From the NCBI GenBank assembly GCA_934667275.1, contig CAKULK010000001.1:248001-312000 (forward strand): a DNA stretch of 64,000 bases. Reading direction: 5' to 3'. Each line of letters starts with the position of its first letter. Position 1 is the first letter of the stretch. A program made the position numbers and the translations under genes. The notes under the pieces are model-generated. The model ran no database searches, was not told where the DNA came from, and was given only the letters and a program-made list of their open reading frames with translations. This document shows positions 41,148 through 50,464 of the stretch, one piece after another. The stretch comes from an uncultured Bacteroidales bacterium (lineage in GTDB: Bacteria; Bacteroidota; Bacteroidia; Bacteroidales; Paludibacteraceae).

Positions 41148-42617
41148 ATGTCTCAACTAACCGAACGTGTACAGATGGAGGGATTGACCTTCGACGATGT
41201 ACTGCTCATTCCCGCTTACTCGGAGGTGCTGCCTCGCGAGGTGTCCCTGCAAGGGCAATTCTCCCGTCATATAACGCTGAATATCCCCGTGGTATCGGCG
41301 GCGATGGATACTGTAACCGAAGCCCCGATGGCGATTGCGGTAGCCCGCGAAGGCGGTATAGGCGTGATACACAAGAATATGTCGATTGCGCAGCAGGCGG
41401 CTCAAGTGCGTCGGGTAAAACGTGCCGAGAACGGCTTGATTGCCGACCCTATCACGATTACGGCAGAGCAGACGGTGGGCGATGCGCTGCAACTGATGGC
41501 AGAGAACCATATCGGCGGTATTCCCGTAGTGGACGCAGAGAACAACCTCGTAGGTATCGTGACGAACCGCGACCTGCGTTTTGAGACACATATGGATCGC
41601 ACGGTTCGCGAGGTGATGACAAGCGAGAACCTGATCACTATCCAATCGACCGACCACGATGTGATCATGGAGGCGTTTGAGACGCACAAGGTGGAGAAAC
41701 TGCCCGTCGTAACCGCTGACGGCAAACTGCGCGGGTTGGTAACCTACCGCGACATCACCAAACTGAAAGACTATCCGAATGCGTGCAAGGACGAGTTGGG
41801 ACGTTTGCGCTGCGCGGCGGGGGTAGGTATCACCGCCGATTTTATGGATCGTGTGGATGCCCTCGTGGCAGAGAGCGTGGATGCGGTGGTGCTCGATTCG
41901 GCACACGGACATAGTAAGAACATCGTCAATGCGCTGCGCACGATCAAAGCCAAATATCCCGACTTGGACGTGGTAGTGGGCAATATCGCTACGGCTGAGG
42001 CTGCCCAATACTTGGTTGATAACGGGGCAGACGGCGTAAAAGTAGGTATCGGTCCGGGGTCTATATGCACGACGCGTATCATCGCGGGGGTAGGCGTACC
42101 GCAACTGACGGCTATCTTCAATGTAGCGGAAGCGTTGCGCGGCACGGGTGTGCCGATGATTGCCGACGGCGGTTTGCGCTACTCGGGTGATGTGGTCAAG
42201 GCACTGGCTGCGGGCGGCAACTGCGTGATGTGCGGGTCAATGTTCGCAGGTACGGACGAGGCACCGGGCGAGACGATTATCTACAACGGACGTAAGTTCA
42301 AGACCTACCGCGGTATGGGGTCGATAGACGCAATGAAAGCCGGTTCGGCTGACCGCTATTTCCAAGGCGCGGAGAAGAATATATCGAAACTCGTGCCCGA
42401 AGGTATCGTGGGACGCGTGCCGTACAAAGGGACGGTGTCGGAGACGATCTACCAACTGCTGGGCGGTCTGCGCTCGGGTATGGGTTATGTAGGTGCACAC
42501 AATCTGGCGGAACTGCAGACGGCGAAGTTTGTGAAGATCACCGCCGCAGGTATGAGCGAAAGCCACCCGCACGATATTACCATTACATCCGAAGCCCCCA
42601 ACTACAGCACGAAATAA
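41148..42617 (+). CDS. guaB: Inosine-5'-monophosphate dehydrogenase
   Basis: A 489-residue NAD-dependent enzyme, the first step from IMP to GMP. TIM barrel with two CBS domains inserted at about residues 95-210 (MTSENLITIQSTDHDVIMEA lies in the second), which often bind purine nucleotides. The catalytic loop GIGPGSICTTRIIAGVG carries the nucleophilic Cys, and GGLRYSGDVVKALAAGG follows. guaA is the next gene, with an inverted-repeat spacer of 133 bp between them. Confidence 0.96.
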   Translation: MSQLTERVQMEGLTFDDVLLIPAYSEVLPREVSLQGQFSRHITLNIPVVSAAMDTVTEAPMAIAVAREGGIGVIHKNMSIAQQAAQVRRVKRAENGLIADPITITAEQTVGDALQLMAENHIGGIPVVDAENNLVGIVTNRDLRFETHMDRTVREVMTSENLITIQSTDHDVIMEAFETHKVEKLPVVTADGKLRGLVTYRDITKLKDYPNACKDELGRLRCAAGVGITADFMDRVDALVAESVDAVVLDSAHGHSKNIVNALRTIKAKYPDLDVVVGNIATAEAAQYLVDNGADGVKVGIGPGSICTTRIIAGVGVPQLTAIFNVAEALRGTGVPMIADGGLRYSGDVVKALAAGGNCVMCGSMFAGTDEAPGETIIYNGRKFKTYRGMGSIDAMKAGSADRYFQGAEKNISKLVPEGIVGRVPYKGTVSETIYQLLGGLRSGMGYVGAHNLAELQTAKFVKITAAGMSESHPHDITITSEAPNYSTK

Positions 42618-42750
42618 TTTTGTTTTTTGTTGGCATCTTTTCGCCTTGTGCTCGGTCGTTATGAACCACATAACTCCCTCACACAAAACAAAAATCTGCC
42701 GAACAAAAAAGCAAAATTTTAATTACCGATAGTGTCAGATAATTTTTACA

Positions 42751-44292
42751 ATGCAGAAAATCATAATACTTGACTTTGGCAGTCAGACCACGCAACTGAT
42801 CGGGCGGCGGGTACGCGAACTCGATACATTCTGCGAGATACTGCCCTACAACAAATATCCCGAGGATGACTCCGATGTGATCGGCGTTATCCTCTCGGGT
42901 TCGCCGCTGAGCGTGTATGCCGACGATGCGTTTCACGCGGACTTGTCGCATATCCGCGGGCGGTTGCCGATACTCGGTATCTGCTATGGCGCACAATACA
43001 TGAGCCACATCTATGGCGGCAAAGTGGAGAGCGCAGGCACGCGTGAGTACGGACGCCAGAATCTCCTATATATAAATAAGGAGTGTCCGCTTTTCCGTGG
43101 TTTCGACGACAACTCGCAGGTATGGATGTCGCATGGCGACAGTATCACCCGTGTTCCGGAGGGGGCAGAGGTGGTGGCTTCTACCGAGACTGTCAAAAAC
43201 GCTGCTTACTATCTTCCCGCGCCGGAGGGCAATGCCAACGCACCTATCTTCGGCACACAGTTCCACCCCGAGGTGTTCCATTCTTTGCAGGGGACACTCT
43301 TGCTGCGAAATTTCGTGGTGGACGTATGCGGCAGCAAGCAGGAATGGAGCGCGGACGCATTTGTGGAGAGCACGGTGCGCGAACTCAAAGCGCAGATTGG
43401 CACCGACCGTGTGATTCTCGGTCTGTCGGGCGGCGTGGACTCATCGGTGGTAGCCGTATTGCTCAACAAGGCGATTGGCGACCAACTCACGTGTATCTTT
43501 GTGGACCATGGCATGCTCCGCAAAAACGAGTTCCACGATGTCATGCGCGACTATGAGTGCCTCGGACTCAACGTCATCGGCGTGGACGCAAGCGAGAAAT
43601 TCCTCGCAGACCTCGCGGGAGTGAAAGAGCCGGAGCGCAAACGCAAGATTATCGGCCGCGACTTTGTGGAGGTCTTCAACGCCGAGGCGAAGAAAATCAC
43701 CGATGCCAAGTGGCTCGCGCAGGGAACTATCTACCCCGACCGCATTGAGAGTCTGAACATTACGGGCAAGGTCATCAAGAGCCACCACAATGTGGGTGGT
43801 CTGCCCGAGGAAATGCACCTGCAACTCTGTGAGCCGCTCAAATGGCTTTTCAAGGACGAGGTACGTCGTGTAGGTCGTTCCATGGGTATGCCCGAGCACC
43901 TCATCACACGCCATCCGTTCCCCGGACCGGGGCTGGCGGTGCGTATTCTGGGCGACATCACACGCGAGAAAGTGCGTATTCTGCAAGACGCCGACGATAT
44001 ATTTATTCGCAACCTCCGCGAGGCGGGTCTCTACGATGAGATTTGGCAGGCGGGTGCAATCCTCCTCAGTGAGGTGCGTTCGGTAGGTGTGATGGGCGAT
44101 GAGCGCACCTATGAGAATCCGGTGGCACTCCGTGCCGTAACATCCTCCGACGCCATGACTGCCGACTGGGCACATATCCCGTATGAGGTCTTGGCAAAGG
44201 TCAGCAACGAGATTATCAACAAGGTGCAGGGGGTCAATCGCGTATGCTACGACATCTCCTCCAAACCGCCCGCAACTATCGAGTGGGAATAA
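42751..44292 (+). CDS. guaA: GMP synthase (glutamine-hydrolysing)
   Basis: A 513-residue enzyme converting XMP to GMP. The glutaminase half shows GICYGAQYMSHIYGG (nucleophilic Cys) and FGTQFHPEVFHS; the ATP pyrophosphatase half begins VILGLSGGVDSSVVAVLL and has the C-terminal dimer domain with GIMGDERTYE-like sequence (VGVMGDERTYENPVALRAV). Full length for a single-chain GuaA. It follows guaB, so both steps from IMP to GMP are adjacent. Confidence 0.96.
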   Translation: MQKIIILDFGSQTTQLIGRRVRELDTFCEILPYNKYPEDDSDVIGVILSGSPLSVYADDAFHADLSHIRGRLPILGICYGAQYMSHIYGGKVESAGTREYGRQNLLYINKECPLFRGFDDNSQVWMSHGDSITRVPEGAEVVASTETVKNAAYYLPAPEGNANAPIFGTQFHPEVFHSLQGTLLLRNFVVDVCGSKQEWSADAFVESTVRELKAQIGTDRVILGLSGGVDSSVVAVLLNKAIGDQLTCIFVDHGMLRKNEFHDVMRDYECLGLNVIGVDASEKFLADLAGVKEPERKRKIIGRDFVEVFNAEAKKITDAKWLAQGTIYPDRIESLNITGKVIKSHHNVGGLPEEMHLQLCEPLKWLFKDEVRRVGRSMGMPEHLITRHPFPGPGLAVRILGDITREKVRILQDADDIFIRNLREAGLYDEIWQAGAILLSEVRSVGVMGDERTYENPVALRAVTSSDAMTADWAHIPYEVLAKVSNEIINKVQGVNRVCYDISSKPPATIEWE

Positions 44293-44410
44293 GAGGTATT
44301 TATGAATTATGAATGAAGAATTATGAATGAAATGGGGAGTTGAACGCATAAACGGATTAAACCTGTTCAACTACGCATAAACTCATAAATTTCTAAACCA
44401 ATAAACAATA

Positions 44411-44878
44411 ATGAAAGTAGGAGTAATTATGGGCAGTACGTCCGATTTGGACGTGATGATGCCCGCTATCCAAACCCTGGAAGAGTTTGGTATTGAGGTA
44501 GATAAGCGCGTTATCAGTGCTCACCGTGCGCCGCACGCACTCATGGAGTGGACAGAGAGCGCACGCGAGCGCGGACTGAGCGTTATCATTGCCGGTGCAG
44601 GCGGAGCCGCCCACCTCGCAGGTGTCATAGCCGGTCTGACCACCCTTCCCGTCATAGGTGTGCCGGTACGTTCCAAGACCCTCGACGGACTTGACAGCCT
44701 GTTGAGCATGGTGCAGATGCCGAGTGGTATTCCGGTGGCATGCGTGGCTATCAACGGTGCGAAGAACGCAGCCTTGCTGGCTATCCAGATGCTTGCGCTC
44801 AACGATGCCGACCTGCTTGCCCGATTGGAGGAATTCCGTCGCAAGCAAACCGAGAAAGTACTGAGCGCAACTATTTAA
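44411..44878 (+). CDS. purE: N5-carboxyaminoimidazole ribonucleotide mutase
   Basis: A 155-residue enzyme that moves the carboxyl group in the sixth step of purine synthesis. GVIMGSTSDLDVMMPAIQTL and ISAHRAPHALMEW (with the catalytic His) are diagnostic, and the AHLAGVIAGLTTLPVIGVP block follows. The class I form normally works with PurK; no purK is in this window. The upstream spacer (118 bp) is made of repeated words shared with other spacers. Confidence 0.95.
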   Translation: MKVGVIMGSTSDLDVMMPAIQTLEEFGIEVDKRVISAHRAPHALMEWTESARERGLSVIIAGAGGAAHLAGVIAGLTTLPVIGVPVRSKTLDGLDSLLSMVQMPSGIPVACVAINGAKNAALLAIQMLALNDADLLARLEEFRRKQTEKVLSATI

Positions 44879-45026
44879 GGAATGTTCCATAATTCCAATC
44901 GCGTCAAATAGCAAGGGATGAGCAAGGGATAAGCAACCTATAACTATCCTATAACAAATGTACGGGCAATGATAATGTTCCAAATGGCGCATATTTGCCC
45001 CAAAGAAAACAGATAAAACCAACAAC

Positions 45027-48000
45027 ATGGCAAATTATCGCATATATGTAGAGAAGCGCGAAGCCTTTCGTGTGGAGGCGGAGAGTCTGCGACAGGAGTT
45101 GAACGAGAACTTGCAACTCCATATCGCGCAATTGCGCTACATCAATGTCTATGACTTGTTCGGGTTCACTCCCGAACTGCTTGAGCAGAGTCGTTACAGC
45201 GTCTTCGGAGAGGTGGTAACTGACATAGTATCAGATACTTGCGACCTTGCAGGCAAACGCTGCTTGGCTGTGGAGTACATACCCGGTCAGTTCGACCAAC
45301 GTGCTTCGTCGGCAGTGGATTGTGTGCATCTCATCGACCCGAATGTGGACATCGAGATACGCAGCGCACGCCTGCTCATCTTCGACGACACCGTGAACGA
45401 CGCGGACCTCGCACGTATTCGCCACTACTACATCAATGCGGTGGAGTCGCGCGAGAAAGACCTCTCACAGTTGGAGCAGATACAACACACCGACGTCAAA
45501 CCGTTGGCACAATTAGACGGTTTCCTCAACCTCAAAGAGGAGGACTTGGCACCGTTCTGCAAGCAATGGGGGCTGGCGATGAACGCCGACGACTTGCGTG
45601 AGGTGTTGCACTATTTCACCAAAGAGCAACGCAACCCCACAGAGACCGAATTGCGTATCCTCGACACCTATTGGTCTGACCACTGCCGACACACCACGTT
45701 CACAACCGTGTTGGAGACTATCAAGATAGATGAGTCCTTTGTTCACGACGAGATAGAGAGTACACTGGGTATGTTCCACGATATTCGCACTGAACTTGGC
45801 CGTACTCATAAACCGCTGTGCCTCATGGAGTTAGCCACTATCGGCGCACGCTATTTGCGTAGCAAGGGCTTGCTCGACGATATGGAGCAGAGTGAAGAGA
45901 ACAACGCTTGTTCGGTTTTCATTGACGTGGATGTTGATGGCAAAACCGAGAAATGGCTCCTTCAGTTTAAGAACGAGACACACAACCACCCCACGGAGAT
46001 TGAGCCTTTTGGTGGCGCAAGTACCTGTCTCGGTGGTGCAATACGAGACCCGTTGTCGGGGCGCGCGTATGTCTATCAGGCTATGCGCGTAACCGGTGCA
46101 GGCGACATCTACAAGCCTGTATCAGAGACCATGGCGGGCAAACTGCCACAACAGATTATCTCCCGCAAGGCGGCGGCCGGCTACTCGTCCTATGGTAATC
46201 AGATAGGTCTGGCTACTACCCATGTGCGTGAGATTTACCACCCCGCCTATGTGGCAAAACGCTTGGAGGTAGGTGCTGTGGTGGGGGCAGTGCGTGCTGA
46301 CGCTGTGCGTCGTGAGTCCCCTGCTGCGGGAGATGTTATCCTGTTGCTCGGCGGACGCACAGGGCGCGACGGTATAGGTGGTGCCACGGGTAGTAGCAAA
46401 GAGCATACCGAGGCGTCGCTCGAATCGTGTGGCTCCGAGGTGCAGAAAGGAAACGCACCGGAGGAACGCAAACTGCAACGACTGATGCGCCGTCCGGAGG
46501 CTACCCGGCTCATCAAAAAATCGAATGACTTTGGCGCAGGCGGTGTGAGTGTCGCTATCGGCGAGTTGGCAGACGGGTTGGATATCTATCTCGACCGCGT
46601 GCCTACCAAATATGCAGGTCTTAATCCCACCGAACTGGCAATTTCCGAATCACAGGAGCGTATGGCGGTTGTGGTGGAAGCCAAAGACCGCGAGGAGATG
46701 GAACGCCTTTGTCAGCGTGATAATATAGAGGTTACTTATGTGGCAGATGTTACCGCCACAGGTCGTATGCGCCAGTTCTACAAAGGCGGGATTGTCGCAG
46801 ACCTGACGCGCGAGTTCATCGACAGCGCAGGTGCAAAGCACTATGCCGACGCCACTATCGGCGCAGTGGAGCAGCGCAATCCTTTCCGTCGCGAGATAGC
46901 AGGCAAGACCCTCACCGCGCGTATGGAGAACGCCTTGGCAGACCCCAACGTAACTTCGCAAAAGGGACTGATTGAGGAGTTCGATGCCACGATTGGCCGT
47001 AGCACGGTTTTGATGCCTTTTGGCGGACGCCTGCAGCAGACCGAGACCCAAGTGTCGGTACAGAAACTGCCTACCGACGGATATACCAACACGGCATCGA
47101 TTATGGCGTTTGGTTACAACCCGTTCATCTCAGAGTGGAGCCCGTACCACGGTGCAGCATACGCTGTAGTCGAGGCATGCACAAAAGTGGTGGCAGCAGG
47201 CGCGGACTATAGTCGTATGCGTTTCTCCTATCAGGAGTATTTTGAGCGCATGACCCACGACCCGCACACCTATGGCAAACCTCTCTCGGCATTGCTGGGT
47301 GCATTGAAGATGCAAGTCTTGCTCGGGCTGCCGTCTATCGGAGGAAAAGACTCTATGTCGGGTACGTTTGAGCATATCTCCGTGCCGCCCACGCTGATAG
47401 CGTTCGGTATCACCACTATGGGCGCAGACCGTGTCATCTCGCCGGAGTTGAAACAGGCAGGGCATGCACTTTATCTCATCAAACATACCCCCGAGAGCAA
47501 CTATATGCCCTCTGTTCCGTGTCTGACTGCCAACTGGAAAGCCACGACCGAGGCGATTGCTGCGGGGAAAATTTGTGCAGCATACGCCATTGGCTTCGGA
47601 GGTGTGGCAGAGGCTGTCGCAAAAATGTCGTTCGGTAATGCCCTCGGCGTTGAGATACAGATAGATGAGAACGAACTCTTCGACTACCAATACGGTTCTA
47701 TCCTTGTGGAAGCAACCTGCCCGCTGGATATGGAAAATGCTATCCTGTTGGGACATGTTGTAGAGGGTAATATGCTGACTATCAACGGCGAAGCAATGTC
47801 GCGTGAGCATTTGCACGAGGCTTGTTGCGCACCTTATACACGGGTCTATCCCGCTGCCGTGCCGGCGAAACATCAAGCCCTGCTGCCTGCGGGCGTAGAG
47901 GCTCAGGCACCAAAGAAGGCACCGTTGGTGTATGCGGGCGAGGCGGTGGAACATCCTACAGTGTATATTCCTGTCTTCCCGGGGACCAACTGCGACTACG

Positions 48001-48755
48001 ATAGTGCCAAAGCATGGCGCAACGCGGGGGCTGTGGTGGAGACCACCGTCTTCCGTAACCTGACGGGAGCAGATGTACTCGCCTCCATCGACGAGATGGT
48101 AGAGCATATCAATCGCGCACATATATTGATGTTCGTGGGTGGTTTCTCGGCAGGTGATGAGCCGGACGGAAGTGGCAAGTTCATCGCGTCGGTTATCAAT
48201 AATATAAAGGTGTCGGCGGCAATAGAGTCGCTTATCGCACGCGGCGGACTTATTTTGGGTATCTGCAATGGTTTCCAGGCACTTGTCAAGAGCGGTCTTC
48301 TGCCCTATGGCAAGACAGGCAGTGTTACTACGCAGTCGCCGACTCTCTTCCGCAACGACATCAATCGCCACGTATCGCAAATGGTAACGACCGTCGTCGC
48401 TTCCACCAACAGCCCTTGGTTGAGCAATATGCAACAGGGCGACGCACACACGATAGCCGTCAGTCATGGCGAGGGTAAGTTTGTTGTGTCGGAGGCATTG
48501 GCAGCCGAGTTGTTCCGCAATGGGCAAGTGGCGTTCCGTTATGCCGACCCCGTTACTTTGCAACCGACCATGCAGTCGCCGGCAAACCCCAACGGTTCTT
48601 ACTATGCTATCGAGGGTATCATCTCGCCAAACGGACAGATATTGGGTAAGATGGCGCACTCCGAGCGATACGAGGACAATGTTTTCAAGAATATCAGCGG
48701 ACAGAAACGCCAGACCTTGTTCGACAATGCTGTGCGTTATTTCCGCAAGAAATAA
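45027..48755 (+). CDS. purL: Phosphoribosylformylglycinamidine synthase (single-chain)
   Basis: A 1242-residue large-type FGAM synthase: an N-terminal PurS-like domain, a linker, two PurM-like halves and a C-terminal glutaminase. Landmarks: DHCRHTTFTTVLETIKID, FKNETHNHPTEIEPFGGAST, GGKDSMSGTFEHISVPPTL, and the glutaminase elements VFPGTNCDYDSA and GLILGICNGFQALVKSGLLP with nucleophilic Cys. It therefore needs no separate purS or purQ, and none is present. A 148-bp spacer separates it from purE. Confidence 0.96.
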   Translation: MANYRIYVEKREAFRVEAESLRQELNENLQLHIAQLRYINVYDLFGFTPELLEQSRYSVFGEVVTDIVSDTCDLAGKRCLAVEYIPGQFDQRASSAVDCVHLIDPNVDIEIRSARLLIFDDTVNDADLARIRHYYINAVESREKDLSQLEQIQHTDVKPLAQLDGFLNLKEEDLAPFCKQWGLAMNADDLREVLHYFTKEQRNPTETELRILDTYWSDHCRHTTFTTVLETIKIDESFVHDEIESTLGMFHDIRTELGRTHKPLCLMELATIGARYLRSKGLLDDMEQSEENNACSVFIDVDVDGKTEKWLLQFKNETHNHPTEIEPFGGASTCLGGAIRDPLSGRAYVYQAMRVTGAGDIYKPVSETMAGKLPQQIISRKAAAGYSSYGNQIGLATTHVREIYHPAYVAKRLEVGAVVGAVRADAVRRESPAAGDVILLLGGRTGRDGIGGATGSSKEHTEASLESCGSEVQKGNAPEERKLQRLMRRPEATRLIKKSNDFGAGGVSVAIGELADGLDIYLDRVPTKYAGLNPTELAISESQERMAVVVEAKDREEMERLCQRDNIEVTYVADVTATGRMRQFYKGGIVADLTREFIDSAGAKHYADATIGAVEQRNPFRREIAGKTLTARMENALADPNVTSQKGLIEEFDATIGRSTVLMPFGGRLQQTETQVSVQKLPTDGYTNTASIMAFGYNPFISEWSPYHGAAYAVVEACTKVVAAGADYSRMRFSYQEYFERMTHDPHTYGKPLSALLGALKMQVLLGLPSIGGKDSMSGTFEHISVPPTLIAFGITTMGADRVISPELKQAGHALYLIKHTPESNYMPSVPCLTANWKATTEAIAAGKICAAYAIGFGGVAEAVAKMSFGNALGVEIQIDENELFDYQYGSILVEATCPLDMENAILLGHVVEGNMLTINGEAMSREHLHEACCAPYTRVYPAAVPAKHQALLPAGVEAQAPKKAPLVYAGEAVEHPTVYIPVFPGTNCDYDSAKAWRNAGAVVETTVFRNLTGADVLASIDEMVEHINRAHILMFVGGFSAGDEPDGSGKFIASVINNIKVSAAIESLIARGGLILGICNGFQALVKSGLLPYGKTGSVTTQSPTLFRNDINRHVSQMVTTVVASTNSPWLSNMQQGDAHTIAVSHGEGKFVVSEALAAELFRNGQVAFRYADPVTLQPTMQSPANPNGSYYAIEGIISPNGQILGKMAHSERYEDNVFKNISGQKRQTLFDNAVRYFRKK

Positions 48756-48852
48756 TCGCTGTATTTTCCCTGTGGTTTCCCTGTGGATACCCTGAGGATA
48801 GCAGGACAAAACGCATAAACTGATAAACGCATAAACTAATAAACCATCAATA

Positions 48853-49881
48853 ATGGCACAACATTATGAAGCAGCCGGCGTGAACCTCGAAGCAGGATAC
48901 GAGGTAGTAAGCCGTATCAAATCGCATGTGAAATCGACTGCCCGCAAAGGTTCGATGGGCGGTATCGGCTCATTCGGAGGTATGTTCGACCTGAGTGCGC
49001 TCAACATCAAAGAACCGGTACTCGTTTCGGGTACAGACGGTGTGGGGACGAAACTGAAACTCGCTTTCGAGTTAGACAAGCACGACACCATCGGTATCGA
49101 CGCCGTGGCGATGTGTGTCAACGATGTGTTGGCACAGGGTGCAGAGCCACTTATCTTCCTCGATTATGTGGCTATCGGGCATAATATCCCCGCCAAAGTG
49201 GAGGCTATCGTGGCTGGTGTGGCAGAGGGCTGCCGCCAAGCAGGTTGCGCGCTGGTCGGAGGTGAAACCGCCGAAATGCCGGGTATGTACGGCAATGGCG
49301 AGTACGACATCGCCGGCTACACCACCGGCGTAGTGGAGAAATCGAAACTCATCGACGGCAGCAAGGTGAAAGCAGGCGATGTGTTGGTGGGTATTCCTTC
49401 TACGGGCGTACACTCCAACGGATTCAGTCTTGTACGTAAGATTGTGGCAGACGCAGGACTCGACTTGCGCCGCGTATATCCCGAATTGAGCGCAGACAAG
49501 ACGCTCGGCGAGGTGTTGCTCACCCCGACACAGATTTATGTGAAGCAGGTGCTCGACGTGATACACCAATTGGATGTACACGGCGTGGCGCATATCACGG
49601 GTGGTGGTTTCGACGAGAATATCCCGCGTATCCTTGGTGAAGGACAGGGTATCGTCATCAACGAGGGCAGTTGGACTATTCTGCCGGTGTTCCGTTGCTT
49701 GGAGAAATGGGGCAATATCCCCCATCGTGAGATGTACAACATCTTCAATATGGGTATCGGTATGGTGCTGGCTATGGACGAGAGCGAGGCACAACAGACC
49801 ATCGACATCTTGGCAAAGCACAATCTCCACGCCACCGTCATCGGTAGCATTGTATCGGGCGAAGGTGTAACTATTCGATAA
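48853..49881 (+). CDS. purM: Phosphoribosylformylglycinamidine cyclo-ligase
   Basis: A 342-residue ATP-dependent enzyme making AIR from FGAM, the step after PurL. PVLVSGTDGVGTKLKLAFEL, GGETAEMPGMYGNGEYDIAG and GVAHITGGGFDENIPR are the family signatures. Adjacent purN starts 10 bp after its stop, so the purM-purN-purH-purD-folD genes form a tightly coupled block. Confidence 0.95.
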   Translation: MAQHYEAAGVNLEAGYEVVSRIKSHVKSTARKGSMGGIGSFGGMFDLSALNIKEPVLVSGTDGVGTKLKLAFELDKHDTIGIDAVAMCVNDVLAQGAEPLIFLDYVAIGHNIPAKVEAIVAGVAEGCRQAGCALVGGETAEMPGMYGNGEYDIAGYTTGVVEKSKLIDGSKVKAGDVLVGIPSTGVHSNGFSLVRKIVADAGLDLRRVYPELSADKTLGEVLLTPTQIYVKQVLDVIHQLDVHGVAHITGGGFDENIPRILGEGQGIVINEGSWTILPVFRCLEKWGNIPHREMYNIFNMGIGMVLAMDESEAQQTIDILAKHNLHATVIGSIVSGEGVTIR

Positions 49882-49891
49882 GGACGTGAAA

Positions 49892-50464
49892 ATGAAGCGT
49901 TTGGCAGTGTTTGCAAGCGGACGGGGGTCGAATTTCGAGGCGATAGTGTCGGCATGCGAGAGCGGGCGAATCAACGCAGAAGTGGCGCTGTTGGTTTGTG
50001 ACCGACCGGGTGCGGAAGTCATCTCGCGCGCAGAGGCACACCGTGTGAAGTGTTTTGCCTTCTCCCCAAAAGACTATTCCGCCAAAGCCGACTACGAGAG
50101 CGAGATAATCGGGCTGTTGGAGCAGAACGGAGTGGAACTCATCTGCTTGGCAGGCTATATGCGACTGTTGTCGGAGGTACTGCTCAATCGTTACGAAGGA
50201 AGAATCATCAATATCCACCCGTCGTTGCTGCCCGCCTTCAAGGGCGCACATGCCATAGAACAGGCGTTTGAGTATGGGGTGAAGATATACGGCGTAACGA
50301 TTCACTATGTGGACGCCACCATGGACGGCGGGCGTATCATCGCACAGCAGGCGATACCCTACGAGGGACGCGACATTGCCGAATTGGAGATGATGTTACA
50401 CGCATTGGAACATGAATTATATATAAATGTGATAAACAAACTAATAGCAGAAAACAAAATATGA
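49892..50464 (+). CDS. purN: Phosphoribosylglycinamide formyltransferase (folate-dependent)
   Basis: A 190-residue enzyme transferring the formyl group of 10-formyl-tetrahydrofolate to GAR. AVFASGRGSNFEAIV, ICLAGYMRLLSEVLL and INIHPSLLPAFKGAHA (catalytic Asn-His) are the classic motifs. A GTG at 49886 would add two residues; the ATG at 49892 is preferred. The stop overlaps the purH start (ATGA). The formate-dependent alternative purT is also present in this run. Confidence 0.95.
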   Translation: MKRLAVFASGRGSNFEAIVSACESGRINAEVALLVCDRPGAEVISRAEAHRVKCFAFSPKDYSAKADYESEIIGLLEQNGVELICLAGYMRLLSEVLLNRYEGRIINIHPSLLPAFKGAHAIEQAFEYGVKIYGVTIHYVDATMDGGRIIAQQAIPYEGRDIAELEMMLHALEHELYINVINKLIAENKI

